Assembly: GCA_900470775.1 (NCBI GenBank)
Contig: UCBZ01000022.1
Coordinates: 1-58,777, forward strand
Source of the DNA: Hyphomicrobiales bacterium
Lineage (GTDB): Bacteria; Pseudomonadota; Alphaproteobacteria; Rhizobiales; Beijerinckiaceae
Direction of reading: 5' to 3'
Length of the DNA: 58,777 bases
Of the stretch, positions 8,869 through 20,120 are shown one piece after another. Both the position numbers and the translations under genes were made by a program. The first letter of the stretch is position 1; each line of letters starts with the position of its first letter. Under the pieces are notes generated by a model, which saw nothing but the letters and a program-made list of their open reading frames with translations, had not been told where the DNA came from and ran no database searches.

Positions 8869-9768
8869 ATGCGGCATTCCCGGATTGCTGTTGTGGCGTT
8901 GGCCGCGCTGTTGGGCACAGCCCTGATCGCCATGGCCCAGACGCGTATCGCCCCACCCACTGCCGTCGAATCCGCGCCGCTGGCGCCTCCGCCGGGAGCG
9001 GCGGTTCCCGTTCAGGCTCAGCCGGCGCCGTCCTTGCCCGCGCCTCCCGCGCCGGTGCCGGACGCCGTGCCAGGCCCACAGCCGGTTCAGCCCGCCCCAG
9101 CCCCGCAAAGGCCGGTGACACCCGAGCCCATGCAGCCCGCGCCAACGCCGCAGGTTCCGCTCGAGCCGCAGCCGGTCCAGCCGCCGCCGACCTTGCCGCC
9201 GCCGGGAACGATGCAGCCGGTTCAGCCGCCGAACCTGCAGCAGCAGACGGGGACGACCAACGCCAACGAGACGCTGGCCGGCAAGCGTGGCGATCCGAGC
9301 GATGTCGATTCGGTGCTGCTCGTCGCCAAGCCGGTGCTGATGCTGTCGGGCCAGTCGAGCTGGGACGAGGGCTTCAAGCGCCTGAACGAGAGCTTCCGCA
9401 TCCTGCGCCAGGAGGCCGACAGGGCGCAGCTCCCGATAGCCGGGCGGCCGCTGACGCTCTTCCTGGAGACGGACGACAACGGCTTCCGCTACGAGGCGAT
9501 GCTGCCGGTCGGCCAGGCCCCGGCCGGAGACCGGAGTTCAAGCTTCGGCAGCGGGGTCAGGCCGGGGCTGTCGCCGGCGGGGCCGTCGCTGCGCTTCGTC
9601 CATGTCGCGCCCTATGACGACATCGATTCGACCTATGAGACGATCACGGCCTATCTCGAGGCCAAGAGCATCACCGTGAAGGATGCCTTCCTTGAGGAGT
9701 ATGTCGGCGAGCTGAGCGACCCGGCCGATCCCAATCTCGAGATCAACGTCTACGTGCAGCCGAAATAG
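8869..9768 (+). CDS. Exported GyrI-like domain protein with proline-rich linker
   Basis: 299 residues. Residues 1-30 form a signal peptide (hydrophobic core VVALAALLGTALIAMA). About residues 31-125 are a Pro/Gln/Ala-rich low-complexity linker with repeated PQPVQP-like units. From about 150 onward the sequence resembles the GyrI/effector-binding (SOUL-like) fold and ends with FVHVAPYDDID, LEEYVGEL and the typical terminal strand LEINVYVQPK. GyrI-like domains usually bind small molecules in the cytosol, so a secreted version on a flexible stalk is unusual. ATG 8869 has AGGA 9 nt upstream. No operon partner is obvious. Confidence 0.75.
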   Translation: MRHSRIAVVALAALLGTALIAMAQTRIAPPTAVESAPLAPPPGAAVPVQAQPAPSLPAPPAPVPDAVPGPQPVQPAPAPQRPVTPEPMQPAPTPQVPLEPQPVQPPPTLPPPGTMQPVQPPNLQQQTGTTNANETLAGKRGDPSDVDSVLLVAKPVLMLSGQSSWDEGFKRLNESFRILRQEADRAQLPIAGRPLTLFLETDDNGFRYEAMLPVGQAPAGDRSSSFGSGVRPGLSPAGPSLRFVHVAPYDDIDSTYETITAYLEAKSITVKDAFLEEYVGELSDPADPNLEINVYVQPK

Positions 9769-9788
9769 GCAGGGTTTCCATGACAGAA

Positions 9789-9883
9789 CCGTCATGCTCG
9801 CCGTTGTGACGAGCATCCACGTCTTGAACACGACCTTCGATCAGAGAAGACGTGGATGGTCGGGACAAGCCCGACCATGACGG
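9789..9883 (-). repeat. Palindromic repeat, family A copy 1
   Basis: About 95 nt. Its reverse complement matches the copies at 16334-16427 and 39822-39915 over the whole length: GTCATGGTCGGGCTTGTCC, then CACGTCTT, a variable centre, AAGACGTGGATGCTCG, and GAGCATGACGG. Two terminal mini-hairpins (GGTCGGG..CCCGACC and GCTCG..CGAGC) flank an ACGTCTT/AAGACGT inner stem. It lies between two convergent genes. Confidence 0.85.
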
Positions 9884-9923
9884 GGAGGGCTACACCCCAA
9901 CACCCTGAGCCGCAGCCTTCGAC

Positions 9924-10982
9924 TCAAGCGGTCCAGCTCAACCCTGGCCGCATCGGCCTGAAGCGCTCCTCAGGCAGGCCGGCCTGCGCCAGTGCTGCAG
10001 CCAGGGCCGCCGGCGGGTGCTCGATGCCCTCGTCGGTGAGCTGGAAGGTGCCCCAGTGGTGGCCGATCGCCTGCTCGGCCTTCAGCGCCAGCATCACCTT
10101 CACGGCCTCGTCCGGGTTCATGTGGTTGTCGGACATGAACCAGCGCGGCTCATAGGCGCCGATCGGCAGCACGGCGAGCCGGAACGGGCCGTGTTCGGTG
10201 CCGAGCCCCTCATAGAGCGAGCCGTCGTGATAGCCGGTGTCGCCGACGTGGAAGACCTTCGTTCCGGCGGTCTCGATGACATAGGAGCACCATAGCGCCA
10301 TGCGGCGGTCGAAGGCGCCGCGTGCCGACCAGTGATAGCTCGGCACCAGGGTCAGCGACACAGCGTCCGACAGCGCCAGGCGGGCCGCCCAGTCATGCGC
10401 CTGCGTGCGGGCATCGGGGATGCGGGCCCTGACGATGGTGTCGTTGCCGAGCGGCATGATCATGCGCGGCGCGTCGCGTTCGTGCAGGCGTGCCAGCGTC
10501 TCGATGTCGAGATGGTCGTAGTGGTTGTGGGTGATCAGCACCGCATCGATGCGGGGCAGATCGGCGAAGGCGACGCCGGGCTCGTTCACGCGCCTTGGGC
10601 CGATGAAGGAGAGCGGGCTCGCGCGCTGTGAATAGACCGGGTCGATCAGCAGGTTGAGGCCCGCGACCTGATAGAGGAACGAGGCGTGGCCGAGATGGAC
10701 GATGCGCAGGCCATCGACGCTGGCCGGTGGCTTGTCCTGCGGCGGGGCCGGGTAGCGCTCGGGAAAGGCCTCGCGCTCGCGCCTGGAGGTCTGCCATCGG
10801 ATCACGTCGGCAAGGCCCTTGGTGACGGGCCTGCCATCGCTGAACAACACGCCGTCGAAATTCTCCGTTACCGGCCCCTGATAATAAGGATTGCGGGAGC
10901 GGGAGATCGCAGCCCAGGCCGCGCCGGTCGAGGCGAGCAAAGCGGGGATGCCAAGGAGGGAGAGCAGCTTGCGACGGTTCAT
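9924..10982 (-). CDS. MBL-fold metal-dependent hydrolase, exported
   Basis: 352-residue metallo-beta-lactamase-fold protein of the UlaG / NAPE-phospholipase-D-like group. The metal motif THNHYDHLD is near residue 150, and further ligands lie in PSYHWS and HVGDTGYHD. The N-terminus MNRRKLLSLLGIPALLAS has an Arg-Arg pair before a hydrophobic stretch and an AWA cleavage-like end, so export (Sec or Tat) or membrane anchoring is expected. ATG 10982 is chosen because the signal peptide begins there; the frame is open for 17 more codons. The substrate cannot be told. Confidence 0.85.
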   Translation of the reverse strand: MNRRKLLSLLGIPALLASTGAAWAAISRSRNPYYQGPVTENFDGVLFSDGRPVTKGLADVIRWQTSRREREAFPERYPAPPQDKPPASVDGLRIVHLGHASFLYQVAGLNLLIDPVYSQRASPLSFIGPRRVNEPGVAFADLPRIDAVLITHNHYDHLDIETLARLHERDAPRMIMPLGNDTIVRARIPDARTQAHDWAARLALSDAVSLTLVPSYHWSARGAFDRRMALWCSYVIETAGTKVFHVGDTGYHDGSLYEGLGTEHGPFRLAVLPIGAYEPRWFMSDNHMNPDEAVKVMLALKAEQAIGHHWGTFQLTDEGIEHPPAALAAALAQAGLPEERFRPMRPGLSWTA

Positions 10983-11029
10983 GCCCGACAAGGTGGGGCG
11001 CCGCGGGATAGGGTCAAGCCCCCGCGCCT

Positions 11030-11629
11030 TCACGGTCGCTTGACGGCGGTCGCATGCAGCCAGCGTGTCGGCTCGCCATCATAGCCGCCGCCGAGATCTT
11101 CCTCGACGGCGAGCGTCCGCCAGTGATCGGCGCCATAGGCGCTCTTGAGCCAGTCGGGCGAAGGATAGTTGTAGTAGCGACCGAACCGGTCGCGGCCCTC
11201 CTCGGTTCCGGCCTTGAAGCTGGCGTAGAACACTCCGCCCGGCTTCAGCGCGGCATGGATGCGGTCGATGATGCCGGGAAACGCGCTGCGCGGCACATGC
11301 AGCAGGCAGGCATTGGCCCAGACGCCGTCGAAAGCTTGCTGCGCGTCGATATCCTCGAAGAGCAGCACGGCCACAGGCCGGCCGAGCCGATGCGCTGCCT
11401 GCTCCGCAAGCTCGGGCGAGCCGTCGGTCGGCACCAGGTCCAGCCCGCGCGCCAGCAGTTCCACACTGTCATGGCCGCCGCCGCAGCCGAGTTCGAGCAC
11501 GCGGGCTCCGGCAGGGAGCGCGGCGGCGAAGGCGGCGATCCGCGCATGCTCGGCCTCGCGCGAGCGGCTGGCATAGGCCTGTGCCTCGGCGGCATAGAAA
11601 TCGAGGGTGGCGGCGTCGCGGCCGGTCAT
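11030..11629 (-). CDS. Class I SAM-dependent methyltransferase
   Basis: 199-residue methyltransferase with motif I VLELGCGGGHDSVELL near residues 44-59, an acidic ribose-binding residue in LVPTDGSPE, and motif IV-like GVWANACLLHVPRS. The C-terminal KPGGVFYASFKAGT strand is typical of the Methyltransf_11/25 group. The substrate is unknown. ATG 11629 fits the family start; an open frame runs on upstream over the LysE gene but does not look like protein. It is preceded by lysE-like 11650-12276 on the same strand with about a 20-nt gap, so the two are probably one operon. Confidence 0.88.
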   Translation of the reverse strand: MTGRDAATLDFYAAEAQAYASRSREAEHARIAAFAAALPAGARVLELGCGGGHDSVELLARGLDLVPTDGSPELAEQAAHRLGRPVAVLLFEDIDAQQAFDGVWANACLLHVPRSAFPGIIDRIHAALKPGGVFYASFKAGTEEGRDRFGRYYNYPSPDWLKSAYGADHWRTLAVEEDLGGGYDGEPTRWLHATAVKRP

Positions 11630-11649
11630 GCGTGTCAGGCCTCTCGTCG

Positions 11650-12276
11650 TCAGCGCGTGCTGGTTCGCATCGCGACGGTTGCGATGCCGGCCCCGATCAG
11701 GAGGGCGCCGCCGGTCTTGTTGATGGCGCTGATCGCGCGCGGGCTCTTCACCACGGCACGGGCGCGGGAAGCGACCAGTGCGTAACCGAAGGCGTTGGCG
11801 GCTGCGAGCGTCACGAAGGTCGCCTCGAAGATCAGCATCTGCGTCCAGAAATCGGCCTTCGGATCGAGGAACTGCGGCAGGAAGGCAACGAAGAAGGTGA
11901 TGCTCTTGGGGTTCAGCGCCGTCACCAGCCAGGCATGGCCGAGCATTTTCAGCGACGAGACGGCATCCTCGCGCGGCTTGGCATCGAGCGTCCCGCCAGC
12001 GCGAAACAGCTTGATGCCGAGCCAGATCAGATAGGCCGCGCCGGCCCATTTGAGCGCCGTGAAGACCGTGGCCGAGGTCGCCAGCAAGGCGCCGACGCCC
12101 AGCATCGACAGCGTCATCGCGGTGAAGTCGCCCAGCGCCACGCCGGCGGCCGTGGGCAGCGCCGTGCGCCAACCCTGGCCGAGCGCATAGGAGACGACGA
12201 GCAGGATCGTCGGCCCCGGGATCACGAGTAGGACGGCGGTGGCGGCGGCGAAGGCAGCCCAGGTTTCGAAGGTCAT
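11650..12276 (-). CDS. LysE/RhtB-family amino-acid exporter
   Basis: 208-residue inner-membrane protein with about six hydrophobic segments and the family signature near the N-terminus (VIPGPTILLVVSYALGQG, then AAGVALGDF). The middle WAGAAYLIWLGIKLFR segment is also characteristic. Members export amino acids or their derivatives; the substrate is not predictable here. Likely operon with the methyltransferase gene downstream. Confidence 0.9.
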   Translation of the reverse strand: MTFETWAAFAAATAVLLVIPGPTILLVVSYALGQGWRTALPTAAGVALGDFTAMTLSMLGVGALLATSATVFTALKWAGAAYLIWLGIKLFRAGGTLDAKPREDAVSSLKMLGHAWLVTALNPKSITFFVAFLPQFLDPKADFWTQMLIFEATFVTLAAANAFGYALVASRARAVVKSPRAISAINKTGGALLIGAGIATVAMRTSTR

Positions 12277-12359
12277 GGTTGGCTCCGGAATGGTGGTGGC
12301 CGAGCCATCCCCAAGGCCGAGGGTTTGTAAAGGGCTACGTCAAGGGAAGGATTGTCGTC

Positions 12360-12935
12360 TCAGCGCGGTTGGGGCAGGTTCGAGCCGAAATAGCCGACCG
12401 GTCCGGCCGACATCTCGATGCGTTTTTCCGGCTCGCCTGCGATCACCAGCGCCCACCAGGCGCGGTATTGCGTCTGCGGCTCCTTCGCGAGCGCGATGCC
12501 GAAACGCGTCGCCTCCTTCATCCGCAGATTGGCGTCGTGGCCGCTGGAGGCGCGCCAGCCGGCGAAGGCTTCTTGAGTCGAGTAGTAGCCGCCGCCGAGG
12601 TTCTCGGCGGCGCGGGCCGCGTCGAGACCGGCAGCGTGGACGCGGGCGGCAAAGCTGCCGCCGGCATCATGCGACAGTGCATTTGCCGCCGCCATCGCGT
12701 CGGCCTGGCGCTGCGCCATGCCGGTCAGCGCCGGATCGAGCCTGACCGGGCCAAGACCCTGGCTGGCGCGGTAAGCGTTGAAGATGCGGTTTGCCTCAGC
12801 CGAATCGAGCCTGACCGCGGCGAGGCGCTCAGCGGCGCGCGGATCGAGCGGCGTCGTGCGACGCGGCTCGCCGGCGCAGCCGGCCGCGAGCAGGGCAATG
12901 GCGAGCAGGGCCAGGCGGGGAATCAGCGGGGTCAT
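12360..12935 (-). CDS. CAP-domain (SCP/TAPS) lipoprotein
   Basis: 191 residues. The N-terminus LLAIALLAAGCAG is a lipoprotein signal peptide with the lipobox cysteine near residue 20. The CAP domain follows: SHDAGGSFAARV carries the conserved His, AENLGGG the Glu, GWRASSGHDANL the second His region, and YRAWWALV the last strand. Bacterial CAP proteins are secreted or envelope-attached; their biochemical role is mostly undefined. It stands as a single gene. Confidence 0.85.
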   Translation of the reverse strand: MTPLIPRLALLAIALLAAGCAGEPRRTTPLDPRAAERLAAVRLDSAEANRIFNAYRASQGLGPVRLDPALTGMAQRQADAMAAANALSHDAGGSFAARVHAAGLDAARAAENLGGGYYSTQEAFAGWRASSGHDANLRMKEATRFGIALAKEPQTQYRAWWALVIAGEPEKRIEMSAGPVGYFGSNLPQPR

Positions 12936-13007
12936 CGTCGCCTTTCGTGAGAGAGGCTGGCGATGTGCCGTAGGATCCGGGCGGTTATGCGACGCGGGCC
13001 GCGTGGC

Positions 13008-13436
13008 TCAGCCGCGTCCGCCGGCGATGACGCGGCAGAGTGCGTCGCGAACATAGCCTTCCGGCGCGACCTGTCCGGCCTGCACGACGAAGACCGCATC
13101 GACGCGGGTCGCCGGTCCGCTCTGGCGAGCCGTGACGCGCAGGGTCTGCGGCCGGCCCGACCCGCTGGTCTCCTGGATCGCGGCGACGGAGCTCGTGGCG
13201 TTGTCGACGCGGATGCCGGCGAAGCCTTCGGCGGCGACTGCGGCGGCGAGATTCTTCAGGACGGCGGCCGGTGCCTTGCCCTTGATCAGGTCCCAGCTGC
13301 GATAGGTGATGCCTGTGACCATCGGTACGCCGTCAGCCTTGAAGTTGCCGGGGCAGGCCTGCGCCATTACCTGGGAGGCGCCCAGCATCACGGCGCCAAT
13401 TCCGAACAAACAGCTCTTGATGGCTCTGGCGGTCAT
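13008..13436 (-). CDS. Exported hypothetical protein
   Basis: 142 residues with a signal peptide of about 28 residues (LFGIGAVMLGASQVMAQA). The mature part starts ACPGNFKADGVPMVTGITYRS and has a second cysteine near the end (DALCRVIAGG), so one disulphide is possible. I do not recognise a domain. ATG 13436 is chosen because the signal peptide starts there, whereas the 39 codons upstream are Arg/Pro-rich noise. Confidence 0.7.
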   Translation of the reverse strand: MTARAIKSCLFGIGAVMLGASQVMAQACPGNFKADGVPMVTGITYRSWDLIKGKAPAAVLKNLAAAVAAEGFAGIRVDNATSSVAAIQETSGSGRPQTLRVTARQSGPATRVDAVFVVQAGQVAPEGYVRDALCRVIAGGRG

Positions 13437-13811
13437 TATCGATCTCCGGTTGAGCAGGGCCGATGTGTATAGCGGAGCCGCCAAAGCTCTCAAGTCCCGG
13501 GCATTCGACTCCTGGGCATTCGGCGGTCGGTTTCGCGGGCTTTCGGGCTGCAACCTTGACTTTCACCACAATCTCCGGCTTTAACCCGGCCATCCGTTTC
13601 GCCGACATCGTCGAGACCGCATCAGCCGACCGGGCCGCGCAAGCGCGCTTCATGAGCCCGGAGGTCAACGCCCGACAGCGCGTCTGCGCCCTCGGGCGCG
13701 AAACCGTTTGGCGATAGGTCTCCTGATATCGGCTTATTTTGAGCATGAAGTGGGCCGAAAACCGGTTTCCACTTTCGGCTTCATGATCGTAGGCAAGGCA
13801 AGCAGGTCCGC
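13437..13811. other. 375-nt intergenic region upstream of ffh
   Basis: No convincing gene; both strands have short open frames with atypical composition. It holds a direct repeat GGGCATTCG at about 13499 and 13514. A plausible sigma-70 promoter lies near 13556 (TTGACT, about 18 nt, TTTAAC). A palindrome at 13744-13785 is described separately. This is the likely promoter region of the ffh-trmD operon. Confidence 0.5.
13744..13785. repeat. Short palindrome CATGAAG...CTTCATG
   Basis: Outer arms CATGAAGTGG / CCACTTTCGGCTTCATG surround CCGAAAACCGGTTT. It resembles the small GAAACCGGTTTTCGG-type palindromes seen many times in Rhizobiales intergenic DNA. It sits 27 nt upstream of ffh, so it could also affect the leader of that mRNA. 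Confidence 0.6.
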
Positions 13812-15400
<1,589 letters not shown>

Positions 15401-15404
<4 letters not shown>

Positions 15405-15664
15405 CCAAGCCCACCGAAATGCGCGTCGGCATGTTCGACGTGTTCAAGCAGGTCAAGGCGCGTCTCGACGACGCCAACCTGTCCTATGAGACGTCGTCCT
15501 ACCGGGACGACGCCTTCTCGTTCTTCGTGCATGCGCCGGGAGAGTACTGGGAGATCGACGTTCTGGAAGACGGTTCGATCGATCTCGAGATCTTCACCTC
15601 GACCGGTATGAAGGATGACCCCTGGGCCGCGATCGACCAGCTGGTCGACGACAACAAGGCATAA
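15401..15664 (+). CDS. Small conserved protein, paralogue 1
   Basis: 87 residues from a GTG overlapping the ffh stop codon; internal ATGs at 15419 and 15431 are alternatives. The core reads SYRDDAFSFFVHAPGEYWEID, then VLEDGSIDLEIFTSTG. The next gene has the same core, so the pair arose by tandem duplication. The order is a short helical N-terminus, an YRDDA strand, a WEIDV strand, an EDGS turn and an acidic tail. No signal peptide or catalytic motif is visible. It is placed inside the SRP/ribosome-maturation operon; function unknown. Confidence 0.8.
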
Positions 15665-15672
15665 GCAAAATC

Positions 15673-15933
15673 ATGAGTTTCAGCGCCGCGGATATGCTGG
15701 CCAAGATCTGGTCGATCCAGCAGGCCTTGGAAGATGCGGGTATCGATCACTCGCCCACGATCTACCGGGACGACGCGATTTCCATCGTGGCGAACCCTCC
15801 CGGCGAGAAGTGGGAGATCGATGTCTGTGAAGACGGAAGCGTGGACTTCGAGGTGTTCAAGTCGACGTCGATGCAAGGAGAGGCGGAGCTGCACGCGGCC
15901 ATCGCCACAGTGAAAACCGAAAACGAAGCTTAA
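15673..15933 (+). CDS. Small conserved protein, paralogue 2
   Basis: 86 residues, starting 8 nt after the stop of its paralogue. The shared core is [21 protein letters not shown], then [18 protein letters not shown]. By eye about 45 percent of the aligned core is identical between the two copies. The N-terminus ([20 protein letters not shown]) is helical. It lies directly upstream of rpsP with a 14-nt gap. No function is known to me for this family. Confidence 0.82.
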   Translation: MSFSAADMLAKIWSIQQALEDAGIDHSPTIYRDDAISIVANPPGEKWEIDVCEDGSVDFEVFKSTSMQGEAELHAAIATVKTENEA

Positions 15934-15947
15934 AAGGAAGAACGAGA

Positions 15948-16307
15948 ATGTCCCTCAAGATCCGCCTGACCCGTGGCGGCGCCAAGAAGCGCCCTTACTA
16001 CCGCATCGTCATCGCCGATGCCCGCGCGCCGCGCGATGGCCGCTTCATCGAGAAGATCGGCTCCTATGATCCGATGAAGGCGAAGGATTCGCCCGAGCGC
16101 GTCGTTCTCGATATCGAGAAGGCCAAGGAGTGGCTCGCCAAGGGCGCCCAGCCGACCGACCGCGTGCTGCGCTTTCTCGACGCCGCCGGCATCTCCAAGC
16201 GTCCCGCCCGCAGCAACCCCAATAAGGGTCTCCCGGGCGACAAGGCCAAGGAGCGCGCCGAGAAGAAGGCCGCCAAGAGCGCAGCCCCGGCCGAAGCCGA
16301 GGCGTGA
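15948..16307 (+). CDS. rpsP: 30S ribosomal protein S16
   Basis: 119 residues. The N-terminus [21 protein letters not shown] and [20 protein letters not shown] are diagnostic for S16, a small-subunit assembly protein. The C-terminal Ala/Lys/Glu-rich extension (about residues 85-119) is usual in alphaproteobacteria. It has a good Shine-Dalgarno (AAGGAAG) upstream and lies in the ffh-trmD operon. Confidence 0.97.
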   Translation: MSLKIRLTRGGAKKRPYYRIVIADARAPRDGRFIEKIGSYDPMKAKDSPERVVLDIEKAKEWLAKGAQPTDRVLRFLDAAGISKRPARSNPNKGLPGDKAKERAEKKAAKSAAPAEAEA

Positions 16308-16333
16308 TGCCAATCGAGACCTGCGATGCCGGT

Positions 16334-16427
16334 CGTCATGGTCGGGCTTGTCCCGACCATCCACGTCTTCGCTGGTCGCGAGTGGTGTTCAAGACGTGGA
16401 TGCTCGCCACAAGGGCGAGCATGACGG
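16334..16427 (+). repeat. Palindromic repeat, family A copy 2
   Basis: About 94 nt, in the 150-nt gap between rpsP and rimM. It matches copies 1 and 3: GTCATGGTCGGGCTTGTCCC, CACGTCTTC, centre, AAGACGTGGATGCTCGCC, AGGGCGAGCATGACGG. It lies inside an operon, so its hairpins would be present in the rpsP-rimM transcript. Confidence 0.88.
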
Positions 16428-16457
16428 CGAGAGCGTTCTTGCCCGGTGGTGCACGCC

Positions 16458-16985
16458 ATGGCTGCTGACGACACGCTCGTCCTGCTCGGCGTCATCGGCG
16501 CCGCGCATGGCATCAAGGGCGAGGTCCGGATCAAGGCCTTCACCGGCGATCCGCTGGCGATTGCCGAATACGGCCCCCTGTCCGACGAGAAGGGGCGGTT
16601 GTTCGAGATCGCCGAGATCCGCCCCGCCAAGGAGGTGGTGGTCGCCCGGCTCAAGGGCATCACCAGCCGCGAGGCGGCCGAAAGCCTCAACGGCGTGCAG
16701 CTCTTCGTCGCGCGCGACAAGATTCCGGCGCCCGATGACGAGGACGAATTCCTGCAGGCCGATCTGATCGGTTGTGCCGTCGTCGGGCCTGATGGTGCGA
16801 AGCTGGGCACCGTCACGGTCGTTGCCAATTACGGTGCCGGCGACCTGCTCGACATCGCGACGCCCGATGGCCGCTCGGTGCTGATGCCCTTCACCAAGGC
16901 GTTCGCGCCACGCATCGACATCGCTGCCCGGCGGATCGAGGCGGTTCCGCCCGAGGGGCTGTTCGAGATCGACGATGACGAATGA
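16458..16985 (+). CDS. rimM: Ribosome maturation factor RimM
   Basis: 175 residues. The N-terminal RimM domain has LLGVIGAAHGIKGEVRIKAFT; the C-terminal PRC-barrel has DLLDIATPDGRSVLMPFTKAF, ending in [11 protein letters not shown]. RimM binds S19 and helps assemble the 30S head. ATG 16458 is preferred over the upstream GTGs at 16446 and 16449. The end overlaps the following HAD gene by 11 nt, indicating translational coupling. Confidence 0.95.
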   Translation: MAADDTLVLLGVIGAAHGIKGEVRIKAFTGDPLAIAEYGPLSDEKGRLFEIAEIRPAKEVVVARLKGITSREAAESLNGVQLFVARDKIPAPDDEDEFLQADLIGCAVVGPDGAKLGTVTVVANYGAGDLLDIATPDGRSVLMPFTKAFAPRIDIAARRIEAVPPEGLFEIDDDE

Positions 16986-17652
16986 GACACCTGCCCGCGC
17001 CCTGATCTTCGACATGGACGGGACCATCGTCGACAATATGCGCTTTCATGAGAATGCCTGGGGCAAGCTGCTCGCGGCCCATGGCCTGCCCTTCGACGCC
17101 GACGAATTCTTCCACCGCACGGCCGGCATGGCCTCCGACGAGATCCTGAGGCCGCTCTTTCCGGCGGCCAGCGCCGACGAGATCACGCGTCTCGGCCACG
17201 ATAAGGAACTGTTCTACCGCGAGGCCTATCGGCCCCACATCGCCGTCCTGCCTGGCCTGCTCACGCTGATGGCCTGCGCCGACGCGGCCGGCGTGCCGAT
17301 GGCACTGGCCTCGGCGGCCCCTCCGGGCAACATCGACGTGGTGATCGACACGCTGGGGATGCGCTCGCGCTTCGCGACGATCATCGCGCCAAGCCAAGGC
17401 TTTCGCGGCAAGCCGAATCCTGACCTGTTCCTGGGTGCGGCGGAGCGCATGAAGATCGCGCCCGAAGATTGCATCGTGTTCGAGGATGCGCCCAACGGCA
17501 TCGAGGCGGCGCGCCGTGCCGGCATGCGGGCGGTCGCCATCATGACGATGCTCGGCGCGGATGCCTTTGCAGGCTTCGACAACGTCATCGCCAGCGCGAC
17601 GGATTTCACGGCGCTGGACGGGCTGCCGGCGCTGCGCTTCTCTGCGGCATGA
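16975..17652 (+). CDS. HAD-superfamily phosphatase (beta-phosphoglucomutase-like)
   Basis: 225 residues. Motif I is [10 protein letters not shown] (nucleophile Asp near residue 14), followed by a helical cap (HENAWGKLL). Motif II is LASAAPPGN, motif [15 protein letters not shown], and motif [16 protein letters not shown]. This is the subfamily IA HAD pattern for small phosphorylated metabolites. The gene is wedged between rimM (11-nt overlap) and trmD (ATGA overlap), so it is co-translated with them. Substrate unknown; sugar phosphates are the usual guess. Confidence 0.88.
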   Translation: MTNETPARALIFDMDGTIVDNMRFHENAWGKLLAAHGLPFDADEFFHRTAGMASDEILRPLFPAASADEITRLGHDKELFYREAYRPHIAVLPGLLTLMACADAAGVPMALASAAPPGNIDVVIDTLGMRSRFATIIAPSQGFRGKPNPDLFLGAAERMKIAPEDCIVFEDAPNGIEAARRAGMRAVAIMTMLGADAFAGFDNVIASATDFTALDGLPALRFSAA

Positions 17653-18338
17653 GCTTCCGTGCCAGCGTCCTGACCCTCTATCCGGAGATGTTTCCCGGCC
17701 CGCTCGGCGTCTCGCTGGCGGGGGAGGCGTTGCGCCGGGAACTCTGGTCGCTGGAGGCACACCAGATCCGCGACCATGGCATCGGGCGCCATCGCAATGT
17801 CGACGACAACCCGGCCGGCGGCGGCGCTGGCATGGTACTGCGCTGCGACGTATTAGGCGCTGCGATCGATGCCGCCGTGCCGGCCGAGGACACCCGGCCA
17901 CGCCTGCTGATGTCGCCGCGCGGGCGTCCCCTAGTGCAGCGCCAGGTGCGCGAATGGGTGGCCGGCGAGGGGGTCGTGATCGTCTGCGGCCGGTTCGAGG
18001 GCGTCGATGAGCGGGTGATCGAGGGGCGCGGGCTGATCGAGGTTTCGGTCGGCGACTACATCCTGTCGGGTGGCGAGATGGCGGCGCTGGTGCTGCTCGA
18101 TGCCTGTGTGCGGCTGATCCCCGGCGTGATGGGCAAGGAGCTTTCGGGCCAGGACGAGAGCTTCGAGAACGGCCTGCTCGAATATCCGCACTATACGCGT
18201 CCGCGCGAATGGGAGGGCAGGGGCCTGCCCGAGGCGCTGCTGTCCGGCGACCATGCCCGGATCGCGAAATGGCGGCGTGCCGAGGCCGAGCGGATCACGC
18301 GCGAGCGGCGGCCGGATTTGCTGAAACCTCAGGGATAA
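17649..18338 (+). CDS. trmD: tRNA (guanine-N1-)-methyltransferase TrmD
   Basis: 229-residue SPOUT methyltransferase that makes m1G37 in tRNA. The start [20 protein letters not shown] is typical. The knot region [17 protein letters not shown] followed by [14 protein letters not shown] is diagnostic. The C-terminal EYPHYTRP and [17 protein letters not shown] motifs are present. ATG 17649 overlaps the HAD stop codon (ATGA). The 3' end overlaps the convergent rhodanese gene by 10 nt. rplS, which often follows trmD, is not next to it. Confidence 0.96.
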   Translation: MSFRASVLTLYPEMFPGPLGVSLAGEALRRELWSLEAHQIRDHGIGRHRNVDDNPAGGGAGMVLRCDVLGAAIDAAVPAEDTRPRLLMSPRGRPLVQRQVREWVAGEGVVIVCGRFEGVDERVIEGRGLIEVSVGDYILSGGEMAALVLLDACVRLIPGVMGKELSGQDESFENGLLEYPHYTRPREWEGRGLPEALLSGDHARIAKWRRAEAERITRERRPDLLKPQG

Positions 18339-18751
18339 GGCGTCACCGGCAGCTTTTCCGCCAGCCATCCGCCCGGTCCGAGCATGCCGCCGCGCACCGC
18401 CACGATCTCGCGCCAGCCGCGACCGGCGAGCTTGGTGCGCAGCGATGAACTCAGGCCGCCGCTGCGGTCGATCAGGGCGATGCGCTTGCCGCGATGGTCG
18501 AGCCGCAGGCCCGCCAGCCGGACCTCGAAGCCCGGTGTCTCGGCATCGAGCGCGATCGCGCCCACGGCTAAGCCGGTGTCGCGCCATTCCTCCGGCGTGC
18601 GGATGTCGAGGAGGACGACCGTGCCCGCGCGGACTGCATCATGGGCCTCGCGAGCCGAGAGTGAGGATGTCGCCTGGCCTGAAACGAAATTGGCCGGGAG
18701 CATGAAGCTCCCGGCCAGCAACAATCGCCGCGGCAGGCCGCGCGGGCTCAC
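18329..18751 (-). CDS. Exported rhodanese-like protein lacking the catalytic cysteine
   Basis: 140 residues. An N-terminal hydrophobic stretch ([18 protein letters not shown]) looks like a signal peptide. The rhodanese fold is recognised by [21 protein letters not shown] and the C-terminal [17 protein letters not shown]. The active-site loop, normally with a cysteine after the buried strand, reads [12 protein letters not shown], so Asp replaces Cys and there is no cysteine anywhere. Sulfur transfer is therefore unlikely; a binding or scaffold role is more plausible. Confidence 0.82.
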   Translation of the reverse strand: MSPRGLPRRLLLAGSFMLPANFVSGQATSSLSAREAHDAVRAGTVVLLDIRTPEEWRDTGLAVGAIALDAETPGFEVRLAGLRLDHRGKRIALIDRSGGLSSSLRTKLAGRGWREIVAVRGGMLGPGGWLAEKLPVTPYP

Positions 18752-18758
18752 GCCCGGA

Positions 18759-20024
<1,266 letters not shown>

Positions 20025-20120
20025 TCATGAGGCCCCATCGCAAGCGAGAGTGCTTGATCAATCCCAGCAACGGCGCGAATTTGATCGTGATCGGCAGCAT
20101 CTGGCGGGAGCGCTGGCGCG

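Noticed and set aside
11030..12172. Fusion of a methyltransferase with an N-terminal extension
   Set aside because: The extra N-terminal part is the LysE gene read in the wrong frame; the methyltransferase starts at 11629.
13463..13717. 84-codon gene upstream of ffh
   Set aside because: No ribosome-binding site and no recognisable sequence; the opposite strand has a similar meaningless frame.
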